NCBI RefSeq assembly: GCF_946190275.1
Contig: NZ_CAMHZQ010000021.1
Coordinates: 1 to 34,487, forward strand
Origin: Streptococcus mitis
GTDB taxonomy: Bacteria > Bacillota > Bacilli > Lactobacillales > Streptococcaceae
Length of the DNA: 34,487 bases
Direction: 5' to 3'
Position 1 is the first letter of the stretch, and each line of letters opens with the position of its first letter. A program made the position numbers and the translations under genes. Of the stretch, positions 8,927 through 16,014 are shown piece after piece. The notes under the pieces were generated by a model that was not told the origin of the DNA, did not search any database, and saw nothing but the letters and a program-made list of their open reading frames with translations.

Positions 8927-8955
8927 AAGGGTACAAATATGGTGCCCTTCTTTTA
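8927..8955 (+). terminator. Terminator after prsW-like gene
   Basis: AAGGGTAC pairs with GTGCCCTT (8942-8949), followed by CTTTTATTTTT. Confidence 0.75.
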
Positions 8956-8962
8956 TTTTTGA

Positions 8963-8991
8963 TTGAAAAATAGTGCAAAAAGCGCTACAAT
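8963..8991 (+). promoter_or_regulatory. prs sigma-A promoter
   Basis: TTGAAA, 17 bases, TACAAT. It lies between the preceding terminator and prs. Confidence 0.7.
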
Positions 8992-9048
8992 GGTAGATGG
9001 AAAAATCTTGTGAAAAGCACAAGCGATACATATATACCGGAGGAAATC

Positions 9049-10017
9049 ATGTCTTTTTCTGATTTAAAGCTGTTTGCCCTTTCTTCTAATAAAGAATTGG
9101 CAGAACGTGTGGCGCAGGAGATTGGGATAGAGTTGGGGAAATCAAGTGTTCGCCAATTTTCAGATGGAGAGATTCAGGTCAACATCGAAGAATCAATCCG
9201 TGGGAAGCACGTCTTTATCCTACAATCAACTAGTTCGCCTGTAAATGACAATCTGCTTGAAATTTTGATTATGGTAGATGCTTTGAAGCGTGCGAGTGCA
9301 GAATCTGTCAATGTTGTCATGCCTTACTATGGGTATGCACGTCAGGATAGAAAGGCGAGAGCGCGTGAGCCAATCACTTCAAAACTTGTCGCAAATATGC
9401 TTGAAGTAGCTGGGGTAGATCGTTTATTGACAATCGACTTGCATGCTGCGCAGATTCAAGGATTCTTTGATATTCCTGTGGATCACTTGATGGGAGCTCC
9501 TCTGATTGCGGATTATTTTGAGCGTCGTGGTATGGTTGGTTCTGACTATGTGGTTGTCAGCCCAGACCATGGAGGGGTGACTCGTGCTCGTAAGTTGGCA
9601 GAATTTTTGAAAACATCTATTGCTATCATTGACAAACGTCGTAGCGTTGATAAGATGAATACCAGTGAAGTCATGAACATCATCGGTAAGGTAGAAGGCA
9701 AGACTTGTATCTTGATTGATGATATGATTGATACAGCTGGAACCATTTGCCACGCGGCAGATGCCCTTGCAGAAGCTGGTGCTGTTGAAGTCTATGCAAG
9801 CTGTACGCACCCAGTTCTTTCTGGTCCTGCTATGGACAATATCCAAAAATCAGCTATTAAGAAATTGGTTGTTTTGGATACCATCTATCTGCCAGAAGAG
9901 CGTTTGATTGATAAGATTGAGCAGATTTCAATCGCTCATCTATTAGGGGATGCTATCGTGCGTATCCATGAAAAACGCCCACTTTCTCCACTTTTCAGTA
10001 TTGAGAAAAAGATTTAA
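9049..10017 (+). CDS. prs: Ribose-phosphate pyrophosphokinase
   Basis: Makes PRPP from ribose-5-phosphate and ATP, feeding purine, pyrimidine, histidine and NAD synthesis. The 322-residue class I enzyme shows [15 protein letters not shown] (catalytic loop), the [11 protein letters not shown] metal/ATP region and the PRPP-binding DDMIDTAGT. Start ATG 9049 follows GGAGGAAATC; a TTG-type extension from 9010 lacks a ribosome binding site. Single-gene unit with its own promoter and terminator. Confidence 0.97.
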   Translation: MSFSDLKLFALSSNKELAERVAQEIGIELGKSSVRQFSDGEIQVNIEESIRGKHVFILQSTSSPVNDNLLEILIMVDALKRASAESVNVVMPYYGYARQDRKARAREPITSKLVANMLEVAGVDRLLTIDLHAAQIQGFFDIPVDHLMGAPLIADYFERRGMVGSDYVVVSPDHGGVTRARKLAEFLKTSIAIIDKRRSVDKMNTSEVMNIIGKVEGKTCILIDDMIDTAGTICHAADALAEAGAVEVYASCTHPVLSGPAMDNIQKSAIKKLVVLDTIYLPEERLIDKIEQISIAHLLGDAIVRIHEKRPLSPLFSIEKKI

Positions 10018-10025
10018 TGACCAAG

Positions 10026-10050
10026 CCTGAGATAATTCTCAGGTTTTTTC
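10026..10050 (+). terminator. prs terminator
   Basis: CCTGAG-ATAATT-CTCAGG followed by six T. Confidence 0.9.
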
Positions 10051-10058
10051 GTCTCTTT

Positions 10059-10066
10059 TCCGAATA
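10059..10066 (+). promoter_or_regulatory. ComX box upstream of rpn copy 1
   Basis: TCCGAATA in a T-rich context, 68 bases before the rpn start codon. The same box in the same context precedes rpn copies 2 and 3. Confidence 0.8.
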
Positions 10067-10083
10067 AATAGATAGTAGCAGTG

Positions 10084-10119
10084 AATCTAGTAAACCTAGA
10101 TTTAAAACTGTGGTATAAT
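10084..10119 (+). promoter_or_regulatory. Palindrome and -10 box before rpn copy 1
   Basis: A perfect inverted repeat AATCTAG-TAAAC-CTAGATT (10084-10102) lies between the ComX box and a TATAAT at 10114-10119. It is preserved in all three full copies (13407-13425, 24208-24226). It could be an operator for a second, housekeeping promoter or a 5' hairpin in the ComX-driven transcript; the function is not known. Confidence 0.5.
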
Positions 10120-10134
10120 AAAAGGAGGAAAAGG

Positions 10135-11082
10135 ATGATTCTAAGACATCCAGGCATCAGCCCAACTAATGACTTGGTTGCTAAGAAAATCTTTAGCAAT
10201 CCAGAAATCACTTGTCAATTTATCCGCGATATGCTGGACTTACCAGCCAAAAATGTAACCATTTTGGAGGGGAGCAATATTCATGTCTTGCCTTCCCTGC
10301 CGTACTCGGCCCAGGATTTCTATACCAGTATAGATGTTTTGGCAGAGTTGGACAATGGCACGCAGGTTATTATCGAAATCCAAGTTCATCATCAGAATTT
10401 TTTCATCAATCGCCTGTGGGCTTACCTGTGTAGTCAGGTCAATCAAAACCTAGAAAAAATTCGTCAACGAGAAGGTGATACACATCAAAGTTACAAACAC
10501 ATCGCACCTGTTTATGCTATTGCTATCGTAGATAGTAATTACTTCCAAGATGATTTGGCTTTTCATAGCTTTAGCATGCGCGAGGACACGACAGGTGAAG
10601 CCTTAACCATCACAAATAATGGACAAGAACACCATCTAGTCAAGATGGCGTTCTTGGAATTAAGAAAATACAGAGAAACCAGCAAAGACAAGGTTCGCAA
10701 GCCGTGGTTGGAGTTTTTCGGGAATAAACCCTTTACTCAGCAACCCGAGCGAGCCATCAGCCAAGCAGACCAACTGCTGGACTACAAGAGCTGGTCCGAG
10801 GAGGACAGAAAAATGTTTAGTCAACTACGTATGCGCGAAGAACAAGCCTTGTTGGCACAGGATTATGCCTTAGAAAAAGCTGAAGAAAGAGGATTAGAAC
10901 GTGGCCTTGAACGTGGGCGAGCTGAGGGGCTTGAACGAGGACGAGCAGAGGGAGTTGAACAGGGACTGGAGCGTGGGAAAATATTTACCTTTCTTGATTT
11001 AGTGCGCCAACATGTTTTAACTTCCGAATTTGCTAGCGAGCAATTAGGTATGACGGTCTCTGAATTTGAGGCACTCTTATAA
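10135..11082 (+). CDS. Rpn-type PD-(D/E)XK nuclease, copy 1
   Basis: Recombination-promoting nuclease/putative transposase family (PF12784-like) of 315 residues. The nuclease core has D67 in FYTSIDVLAEL and E81-x-Q83 in IIEIQVHH, the Rpn version of the PD-(D/E)XK site. Residues 80-200 contain the conserved LWAYLCSQ and FHSFSMRE blocks. A Glu/Arg/Gly linker of four-residue repeats (LERG, RAEG, VEQG) spans about 245-280, and the tail is FLDLVRQ..SEFASEQLGMTVSEFEALL. Start ATG follows AGGAGG. E. coli relatives are DNA nucleases implicated in recombination and phage defence. It is followed directly by two orphan 3' cassettes. Full nuclease function is inferred. Confidence 0.88.
   Translation: MILRHPGISPTNDLVAKKIFSNPEITCQFIRDMLDLPAKNVTILEGSNIHVLPSLPYSAQDFYTSIDVLAELDNGTQVIIEIQVHHQNFFINRLWAYLCSQVNQNLEKIRQREGDTHQSYKHIAPVYAIAIVDSNYFQDDLAFHSFSMREDTTGEALTITNNGQEHHLVKMAFLELRKYRETSKDKVRKPWLEFFGNKPFTQQPERAISQADQLLDYKSWSEEDRKMFSQLRMREEQALLAQDYALEKAEERGLERGLERGRAEGLERGRAEGVEQGLERGKIFTFLDLVRQHVLTSEFASEQLGMTVSEFEALL
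10813..11082 (+). CDS. Predicted internal-start product of rpn copy 1 (RpnS-like)
   Basis: In-frame ATG at codon 227 preceded by GAGGAGG (10797-10803) at 9 bases, a better ribosome binding site than many real genes have. It would give an 89-residue protein MFSQLRMREEQALLAQDY.. made of the variable linker and tail without the nuclease core. In E. coli, short Rpn proteins made from internal starts act as antitoxins of the long form; applying that here is inference, but the site is kept in all six copies of this region. Confidence 0.6.
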   Translation: MFSQLRMREEQALLAQDYALEKAEERGLERGLERGRAEGLERGRAEGVEQGLERGKIFTFLDLVRQHVLTSEFASEQLGMTVSEFEALL

Positions 11083-11097
11083 GACCATCACTAGTAA

Positions 11098-11514
11098 TAG
11101 CGTTCTTGGAATTAAAAAAAATATAGAGAAACCAGCAAAGATAGCATTCGCAAACCATGGTTGGAGTTTTTCGGGAACAAACCCTTTACCCAAGAACCCG
11201 AGCGAGCCATCAGTCAAGCAGATCAACTGCTGGACTACAAAAGCTGGTCCGAGGAGGACAGGAGAATGTTTAGTGAACAACGCAGGCGTGAAGAACAGGC
11301 CTTACTCGCTCATGACTATGCCTTGGAAACAGCTAGGGCGGAAGGTATTGAACAGGGACTGGAGCGTGGTCTTGAACGTGGTAAAGTTGAAGGAAGAGTT
11401 TTTGCTTTTCTAGATATGGTTCGCCAAGGTCTTTTGCCTTCTGAAGTTGCCAGTCAACAGTTGGGTATGACTGTCTCTGAGTTTGAGGTGCTATTGAAAG
11501 ATCATCATCAATAA
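11098..11514 (+). pseudogene. Orphan rpn 3' cassette A
   Basis: Copy of the C-terminal third of rpn, beginning at the equivalent of AFLELKKYRETSKDK, 15 bases after the copy-1 stop. An eight-A run at the left edge shifts the frame, and there is no nuclease core or promoter. From 11161 the frame is open (EFFGNKPFTQEPERAISQADQ..) to the tail EVLLKDHHQ. Its tail (FLDMVRQGLLPSEVASQQLG) is a different allele from that of copy 1. Confidence 0.8.
11266..11514 (+). CDS. RpnS-like stand-alone C-terminal protein A
   Basis: The internal start is preserved (GAGGAGG 11251-11257, ATG 11266) and gives an intact 82-residue protein with four linker repeats and a full tail. If the short forms are antitoxins, this is an extra immunity gene lying in the transcript of copy 1. 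That role is inference; the open frame, ribosome binding site and conserved tail are seen. Confidence 0.5.
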   Translation: MFSEQRRREEQALLAHDYALETARAEGIEQGLERGLERGKVEGRVFAFLDMVRQGLLPSEVASQQLGMTVSEFEVLLKDHHQ

Positions 11515-11860
11515 GACCTAAAAATACAGAGAAACCAGCAAAGATAGCATTCGCAAACCGTGGTTGGAGTTTTTTGGGAATAAGCCCTTTACCCAAGAAC
11601 CCGAGCGAGCCATCAGCCAGGCAGACCAACTGCTGGACTATAAGAGCTGGTCCGAGGAGGACAGGAAGATGTTTAGTCAACTACGTATGCGCGAAGAACA
11701 AGCCTTGTTAGCACAGGACTATGCCTTGGAAACAGCTAGGGAGGAAGGTATTGAACAAGGACTAGAGCGTGGGAAAGTTGAAGGATAAATCTTTTCCTTT
11801 ATTGATTTAGTATGCTAACATGCTTTGCCTTCCGAATTTGTGAGTGAACAATTAGACACA
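11515..11860 (+). pseudogene. Orphan rpn 3' cassette B, degenerate end
   Basis: Second tandem copy of the rpn C-terminal region, starting with the same junction word TAAGACCTAAAAATACAG seen before the minus-strand cassette near 23175. The frame runs from 11564 and stops at 11788 (KVEG then TAA). Beyond it the tail is still recognisable (IFSFIDLV..LPSEFVSEQLD) but disrupted by stops. Confidence 0.75.
11669..11788 (+). CDS. Short C-terminal rpn product B
   Basis: ATG 11669 after GAGGAGG (11654-11660), 39 residues: MFSQLRMREEQ.. then three linker repeats and stop, lacking the usual tail. It may be a dead remnant or a minimal product. Confidence 0.3.
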   Translation: MFSQLRMREEQALLAQDYALETAREEGIEQGLERGKVEG

Positions 11861-11883
11861 AATTGAAAAAATATCAAGTTTAC

Positions 11884-11968
11884 TTGACTTTTTTTATAGA
11901 ATAGTATAGTATTTAAATACAAGCACTCCTTTTGCTCCCTGTTTCATAGCAACTGGAGTCATTTTTTT
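11884..11968 (+). ncRNA. Candidate small RNA or attenuator before abi gene 1
   Basis: TTGACT (11884-11889) with a -10 near 11905-11912 would start a transcript at about 11919. It contains a two-part stem ACTCC/GGAGT and TTGCT/AGCAA (11925-11959) followed by CATTTTTTT, a good intrinsic terminator, 18 bases before the abi start. It is either a short structured RNA or an attenuator of the abi gene. Structured RNAs next to abiF-type genes are known (abiF RNA motif); I could not confirm a match. Confidence 0.5.
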
Positions 11969-11985
11969 ATAAATTTAGAAGGTTA

Positions 11986-12987
11986 ATGATGTACACAACT
12001 GATAATAGTATTTCTTTGTCGAGAGATTTAAAGAGAGAAATGAAAGCATTTTTACCTCTTAAAGATTTGGTAAGTTATCTTTCAGATAAGCTAGATATGT
12101 CACCTGAAGAGGAACTAGATTCCAAAAACTTTTTACGTTGTCATAATTACTATTCGTTTTCTGCTTTTATTAAACAGGTTCCAGATAATCTTCATGAAGG
12201 AAAATTTCAAGCAGCGATTTCATTGTATGAATTTAATGATTGGTTATCACAGTTTCTGTTTATATTTTCTGGTAGATTAGAGCAGTTTATAAAATCAACT
12301 TTTATTGAATCGCTTTGCCAGCAATATAATGGAAAATATCAAAAAGGTGAGTGTTACTTGGATGAAACTATTTATGAAAACTCTGAATTATATAACGAAT
12401 TTATTTCAATTATAGAAAAACATTTATCAGAGAATCAAAGTCTTTCAATACAGCATCATATCAAAAATAAAGGTTCTAAATTCCCAATTTGGGTTCTTTT
12501 TCAAGAGATGACTTTTGGAGAAACAACTCGTTTTATAAGTGCACTGAAAAAAGAGTACCGGGAGTATTGGATAGATACTACATTTTTATCAACTGGTGTG
12601 GTAAATTCTAAAATTCATGGAGAAGAAATCCGGAGTAAATTATTTGGCTGGGTTTCAGCTACATGGTATATGAGAAATAGAACTGCACATCATTTAAGAT
12701 TATATGGTCAAAATTTTACAATAGCAAGTCCAAGTTTCTTTTCAGCTGATTTGCGTCAAATAAACAAGAATGCAGAGACTAAAAAGAAAAAGACGCATAA
12801 TAACGATTTATTTGCTTATCTTCTAGCTATGAAAAATCTTATACAACATCATTCACATTCTTTTGTTCAAGATTGGAACGATTTTTTAATGACTTTAGAG
12901 GACCAGTTGATGGAAAAGTCAAATATCATATTATCTAGTAAGATTGGTTTGCCAAGTAATTGGAAAGATATATTGTGGATTGGTTGA
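11986..12987 (+). CDS. Abi_2 family (AbiD/AbiF-like) abortive infection protein 1
   Basis: 333-residue cytoplasmic protein of the Abi_2 family, phage-defence proteins from lactococci and streptococci. The opening KDLVSYLSDKL..FLRCHNYYSFSAF is followed by the typical WLSQFLFIFSGRLEQFIKSTF block (family: D..L..L...IE...K). The R-x4-H motif RNRTAH in WYMRNRTAHH, near residue 230, is the HEPN-type RNase signature. GAAGG (11978-11982) suits the second ATG at 11989 slightly better than 11986. It has no partner protein gene; a terminated RNA candidate lies directly upstream. Base composition is AT-richer than the flanking core genes, which suggests transfer. Confidence 0.82.
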   Translation: MMYTTDNSISLSRDLKREMKAFLPLKDLVSYLSDKLDMSPEEELDSKNFLRCHNYYSFSAFIKQVPDNLHEGKFQAAISLYEFNDWLSQFLFIFSGRLEQFIKSTFIESLCQQYNGKYQKGECYLDETIYENSELYNEFISIIEKHLSENQSLSIQHHIKNKGSKFPIWVLFQEMTFGETTRFISALKKEYREYWIDTTFLSTGVVNSKIHGEEIRSKLFGWVSATWYMRNRTAHHLRLYGQNFTIASPSFFSADLRQINKNAETKKKKTHNNDLFAYLLAMKNLIQHHSHSFVQDWNDFLMTLEDQLMEKSNIILSSKIGLPSNWKDILWIG

Positions 12988-13082
12988 ACTAAGGAATGAT
13001 TTATTTGCTCAAGCTATTATTCAGATTATCTTTGACAATCCAGATGAGAAACTAAACATTAAGAAGTTGATTACCAAGATGA

Positions 13083-13289
13083 ATGAAGGATAAGATGAGG
13101 AATTTGGGAGTCGCCATAGCGAGCTATGTAACACCTGAACAAGCTGAGAAAATCAGAATCATCAAGGAGCACTATGATGTTCTTGCTATCTGTAAAGAAG
13201 ACTTAGAAAACATGATTCGGAAAGTCGGACAAGAAGATCAGGAACAAGTTAAGCTGATTCAAACCGTATCTGGATTAAGGGTGCTTTAA
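13083..13289 (+). CDS. Small hypothetical protein or remnant
   Basis: 68 residues, MKDKMRNLGVAIASYVTPEQAEKIRIIKEHYDVLAICKED.., mostly helical and charged. In another frame just upstream (12995-13082) is LRNDLFAQAIIQIIFDNPDEKLNIKKLITKMNEG, which reads like the first part of the same protein, so this may be one gene broken by a frameshift near 13082. I do not recognise the family. Confidence 0.35.
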   Translation: MKDKMRNLGVAIASYVTPEQAEKIRIIKEHYDVLAICKEDLENMIRKVGQEDQEQVKLIQTVSGLRVL

Positions 13290-13381
13290 TTTTAAAAATT
13301 AGGTGTCAAAACCTCTTTTAATACAGACAAAATTAAGGATAAACCATAATTTTAATAACTTTTATTTTTTTTCGTCTCTTT

Positions 13382-13389
13382 TCCGAATA
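13382..13389 (+). promoter_or_regulatory. ComX box upstream of rpn copy 2
   Basis: TCCGAATA inside a block of roughly 90 bases identical to the region before copy 1, reaching back to the T-run and CGTCTC just upstream. Confidence 0.8.
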
Positions 13390-13406
13390 AATAGATAGTA
13401 GCAGTG

Positions 13407-13442
13407 AATCTAGTAAACCTAGATTTAAAACTGTGGTATAAT
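13407..13442 (+). promoter_or_regulatory. Palindrome and -10 box before rpn copy 2
   Basis: AATCTAG-TAAAC-CTAGATT (13407-13425) and TATAAT (13437-13442), as before copy 1. Confidence 0.5.
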
Positions 13443-13457
13443 AAAAGGAGGAAAAGG

Positions 13458-14429
13458 ATGATTCTAAGACATCCGGGCATTAGCCCGACCAATGATTTGG
13501 TTGCTAAGAAAATCTTTAGCAACCCAGAAATCACTTGTCAGTTTATCCGCGATATGTTGGACTTGCCAGCCAAAAATGTAACCATTTTGGAGGGAAGTAA
13601 CATTCACGTCTTGCCTTCCCTGCCTTACTCAGCTCAGGATTTTTACACTAGTATAGACGTTTTGGCAGAGTTAGACAATGGGACACAAGTAATCATTGAG
13701 ATTCAGGTGCATCATCAGAATTTTTTCATCAATCGCCTGTGGGCTTACTTATGCAGTCAGGTCAATCAAAACCTAGAAAAAATTCGTCAACGTGAAGGTG
13801 ATACACACCAGAGTTACAAACACATCGCACCAGTATACGCTATCGCAATTGTAGATAGTAACTACTTCTCAGATGACTTGGCTTTTCATAGCTTTAGTAT
13901 GCGAGAGGACACGACAGGTGAAGCCTTAACCATCACCAATAATGGACAGGAACATCATCTAGTCAAGATGGCGTTCTTGGAATTAAAAAAATACAGAGAA
14001 ACCAGCAAGGACAAGGTTCGCAAGCCGTGGTTAGAGTTTTTTGGTAATAAGCCCTTTACCCAAGAACCCGAGCGAGCCATCAGCCAGGCAGATCAACTGC
14101 TGGACTACAAGAGCTGGTCCGAGGAGGACAGGAAAATGTTTAGTCAACTACGTATGCGCGAAGAACAAGCCTTGTTAGCACAGGACTATGCCTTGGAACA
14201 AGCTGAAGAAAAAGGTTTGGAACGTGGTCTTGAACGTGGGCGTGCAGAGGGTATTGAACAAGGGCGAGCTGAGGGAATTGAACAAGGTTTAGAACAGGGA
14301 CTGGAGCGTGGAAAAGTTGAAGGAAGTTTGTCTATGCTACTGAATCTCGTCCGTCAAGGTCTTTTGACTTCTGAAGTTGCGAGTGAACAGTTAGGCATGA
14401 GCGTCGCTGAGTTTGAGGCCTTGCTATGA
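13458..14429 (+). CDS. Rpn-type PD-(D/E)XK nuclease, copy 2
   Basis: 323 residues, nearly identical to copy 1 for the first 230 (same D67 and E81-x-Q83), then a longer linker of four-residue repeats (LERG, RAEG, IEQG, LEQG) and a different tail, SLSMLLNLVRQGLLTSEVASEQLGMSVAEFEALL. Many differences from copy 1 at DNA level are synonymous, so both copies have been under selection. Same start signal AGGAGG-ATG. Followed by a terminator at 14461. Confidence 0.88.
   Translation: MILRHPGISPTNDLVAKKIFSNPEITCQFIRDMLDLPAKNVTILEGSNIHVLPSLPYSAQDFYTSIDVLAELDNGTQVIIEIQVHHQNFFINRLWAYLCSQVNQNLEKIRQREGDTHQSYKHIAPVYAIAIVDSNYFSDDLAFHSFSMREDTTGEALTITNNGQEHHLVKMAFLELKKYRETSKDKVRKPWLEFFGNKPFTQEPERAISQADQLLDYKSWSEEDRKMFSQLRMREEQALLAQDYALEQAEEKGLERGLERGRAEGIEQGRAEGIEQGLEQGLERGKVEGSLSMLLNLVRQGLLTSEVASEQLGMSVAEFEALL
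14136..14429 (+). CDS. Predicted internal-start product of rpn copy 2 (RpnS-like)
   Basis: ATG at codon 227 after GAGGAGG (14121-14127), giving 97 residues of linker and tail. Same logic as the internal product of copy 1. Confidence 0.55.
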   Translation: MFSQLRMREEQALLAQDYALEQAEEKGLERGLERGRAEGIEQGRAEGIEQGLEQGLERGKVEGSLSMLLNLVRQGLLTSEVASEQLGMSVAEFEALL

Positions 14430-14460
14430 GGTCACATTTTTAATAGTAGAAAGTTAATGG

Positions 14461-14497
14461 AATGGCGAGTTATTTGCAAAATACTTGCCATTTTTGC
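14461..14497 (+). terminator. rpn copy 2 terminator
   Basis: AATGGCGAGT pairs with ACTTGCCATT (14483-14492), one mismatch, followed by a T run. Confidence 0.75.
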
Positions 14498-14665
14498 TTG
14501 ACATTTGGAAGAGGTTATAGGATAATACCATAGAAGTGAGTTCTGTCCAACTATCTATGTGGATTAGATATGTGAGGTTTGACTTAAGGTTTAAGAAATT
14601 TGTGAGATTTTCACTTGGGAGATACAGTATTTGAAGGGTATTTCATCTCACAAAGGCGTTTTTTT
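14498..14665 (+). ncRNA. Candidate small RNA with strong promoter and terminator
   Basis: TTGACA (14498-14503), exactly 17 bases, GATAAT (14521-14526) is a near-perfect promoter with no ORF behind it. A transcript from about 14533 would end at a perfect 10-bp inverted repeat TTTGTGAGAT (14599-14608)/ATCTCACAAA (14645-14654) followed by GGCG and seven T. Length is about 130 nt. It belongs to no RNA family I recognise. It fills the gap between rpn copy 2 and the first choline-binding protein gene. Confidence 0.5.
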
Positions 14666-14715
14666 AACCTTTTTTGAAAAAATAGCTGAAAAGTTTAAAA
14701 AATCTAAGAAAACCC

Positions 14716-14767
14716 TTGACAAATCCTGCAAATATTTATATACTGTATGGTAGTAAGATAGTCTTAC
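14716..14767 (+). promoter_or_regulatory. Promoter and palindrome of choline-binding protein gene 1
   Basis: TTGACA (14716-14721), 17 bases, TATACT (14739-14744). A perfect inverted repeat GTAAGA-TAG-TCTTAC (14753-14767) covers the predicted transcription start, a position suited to a repressor. The regulator is unknown. Confidence 0.65.
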
Positions 14768-14805
14768 GAAAAAAATTTTTAAAGAAAAACAAAGGAGATA
14801 AAACG

Positions 14806-15876
14806 ATGAAAAAAGTTTTATTGACAAGCGCAGTCGCTCTTGCAGCATTTGGTGCTGTACAAGCTGTATCAGCAAACACTACTAATGGTGCTTCAGTCAC
14901 TGGTCCAGTAAATCCTCTTACAGGAAAAATTGATAATACACCATATACAGCAAATGAACACCCTTCATTCCACCATGAAGTACCAGCTGATCAACAATAC
15001 AAACCAGCTACTCCAGCTTACAACCCTTACCATGGTAAACCAGTTGTGTTTGGTAACGGTTCACACGTTCGTTTTGCAGTTAAAGATATCCAAGGTAACC
15101 CAATTGCAGGTGTTAAAGTAGATATCTTACCTTATTCTAAGAATGATGAAGGAAAATATGTTGCTGGAACACCTACTTCTGCAGTATCTAATGAAGCAGG
15201 AGATGTAGAATTAGAAGTTAAAGCTGGTGATGCAGTTCGTTACCGTGTTGCTTATGTTCCAAAAGGATATGTAGTAAGACAAGCAAAACTTGTTACAGTA
15301 AATGGACAAGATAACAAATATTATACACTTACTGGATATAGAGGTGAAATCGAAAATCTAGCAAATGGTGAGACTCATGAAGATGCAGGTGCTGCTACAG
15401 AAGGTACTTTTGTAGTATCTGGTACTGCTGACCTAGATAAAGATACTCGTGCTGACATGTTCACAAACGCTCAAGTTGATTTGGTTCTTGAAAAAACTGA
15501 CTCATACAACGTTGTAAAAGAACAATGGATCAAAGAAGAAGATGGTTGGAAATACTATTCTGGTAACCAAGCTGTAACAGGTTGGAAACAACTTGATGGC
15601 AACTGGTACTACCTAAATGAACAAGGTGTAATGCAAACAGGTTGGAAACAAGTCAACGGAACTTGGTACTACCTAAATGCATCAGGTGCTATGGTAACAG
15701 GTTGGTTGAAAGATGGTAACACTTGGTACTTCCTTGAAGCATCAGGTGCTATGAAAGCTAGCCAATGGTTCCAAGTTAAAGACAAATGGTACTACGTTAA
15801 CGCTTCAGGTGCTCTTGCAGTTAACACTACTGTAGGTGGATACACTGTAAACGGAAACGGTGAATGGGTTAACTAA
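14806..15876 (+). CDS. Choline-binding surface protein 1
   Basis: Secreted 356-residue protein held on the cell wall by binding phosphocholine of teichoic acids. Signal peptide at residues 1-24 (..AVQAVSA). A beta-rich domain spans about 75-200 (HVRFAVKDIQGNPIAGVKVDILP..GDVELEVKAGDAVRYRVAYVP), resembling Cna-B/SpaA or carboxypeptidase-regulatory folds. About five choline-binding repeats (GWKQVNGTWYYLNASGAMVTG type) follow, with the usual end GGYTVNGNGEWVN. Strong promoter and AAAGGAG ribosome binding site. The ligand of the N-terminal domain is unknown, and I cannot match it to a named Cbp. Confidence 0.88.
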   Translation: MKKVLLTSAVALAAFGAVQAVSANTTNGASVTGPVNPLTGKIDNTPYTANEHPSFHHEVPADQQYKPATPAYNPYHGKPVVFGNGSHVRFAVKDIQGNPIAGVKVDILPYSKNDEGKYVAGTPTSAVSNEAGDVELEVKAGDAVRYRVAYVPKGYVVRQAKLVTVNGQDNKYYTLTGYRGEIENLANGETHEDAGAATEGTFVVSGTADLDKDTRADMFTNAQVDLVLEKTDSYNVVKEQWIKEEDGWKYYSGNQAVTGWKQLDGNWYYLNEQGVMQTGWKQVNGTWYYLNASGAMVTGWLKDGNTWYFLEASGAMKASQWFQVKDKWYYVNASGALAVNTTVGGYTVNGNGEWVN

Positions 15877-15888
15877 TTAATCTAAAAA

Positions 15889-15918
15889 AGTGGGAGATTT
15901 CTCCTGCTTTTTATTTTT
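15889..15918 (+). terminator. Terminator after choline-binding protein gene 1
   Basis: AGTGGGAG-ATTT-CTCCTGCT (two wobble pairs) followed by TTTTATTTTTT. Confidence 0.7.
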
Positions 15919-16014
15919 TCCATAAAAAGTCCAGTTTTTCTTAGAAATTTTTGTAAAAATAAGATACAATAAAGAAAAGCATAATAGCTAAATTTAAGAA
16001 TGGAGAATATTCAT

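Noticed and set aside
9424..9846. 140-codon minus-strand frame over prs
   Set aside because: Shadow of prs; composition (many Ser/His/Asn) is typical of antisense reading.
14498..14665. Small RNA candidate as another CiaR-dependent csRNA
   Set aside because: The two TTAAG words at 14584-14595 are only 7 bases apart and lie inside the transcript, so they do not fit TTTAAG-N5-TTTAAG at a promoter.
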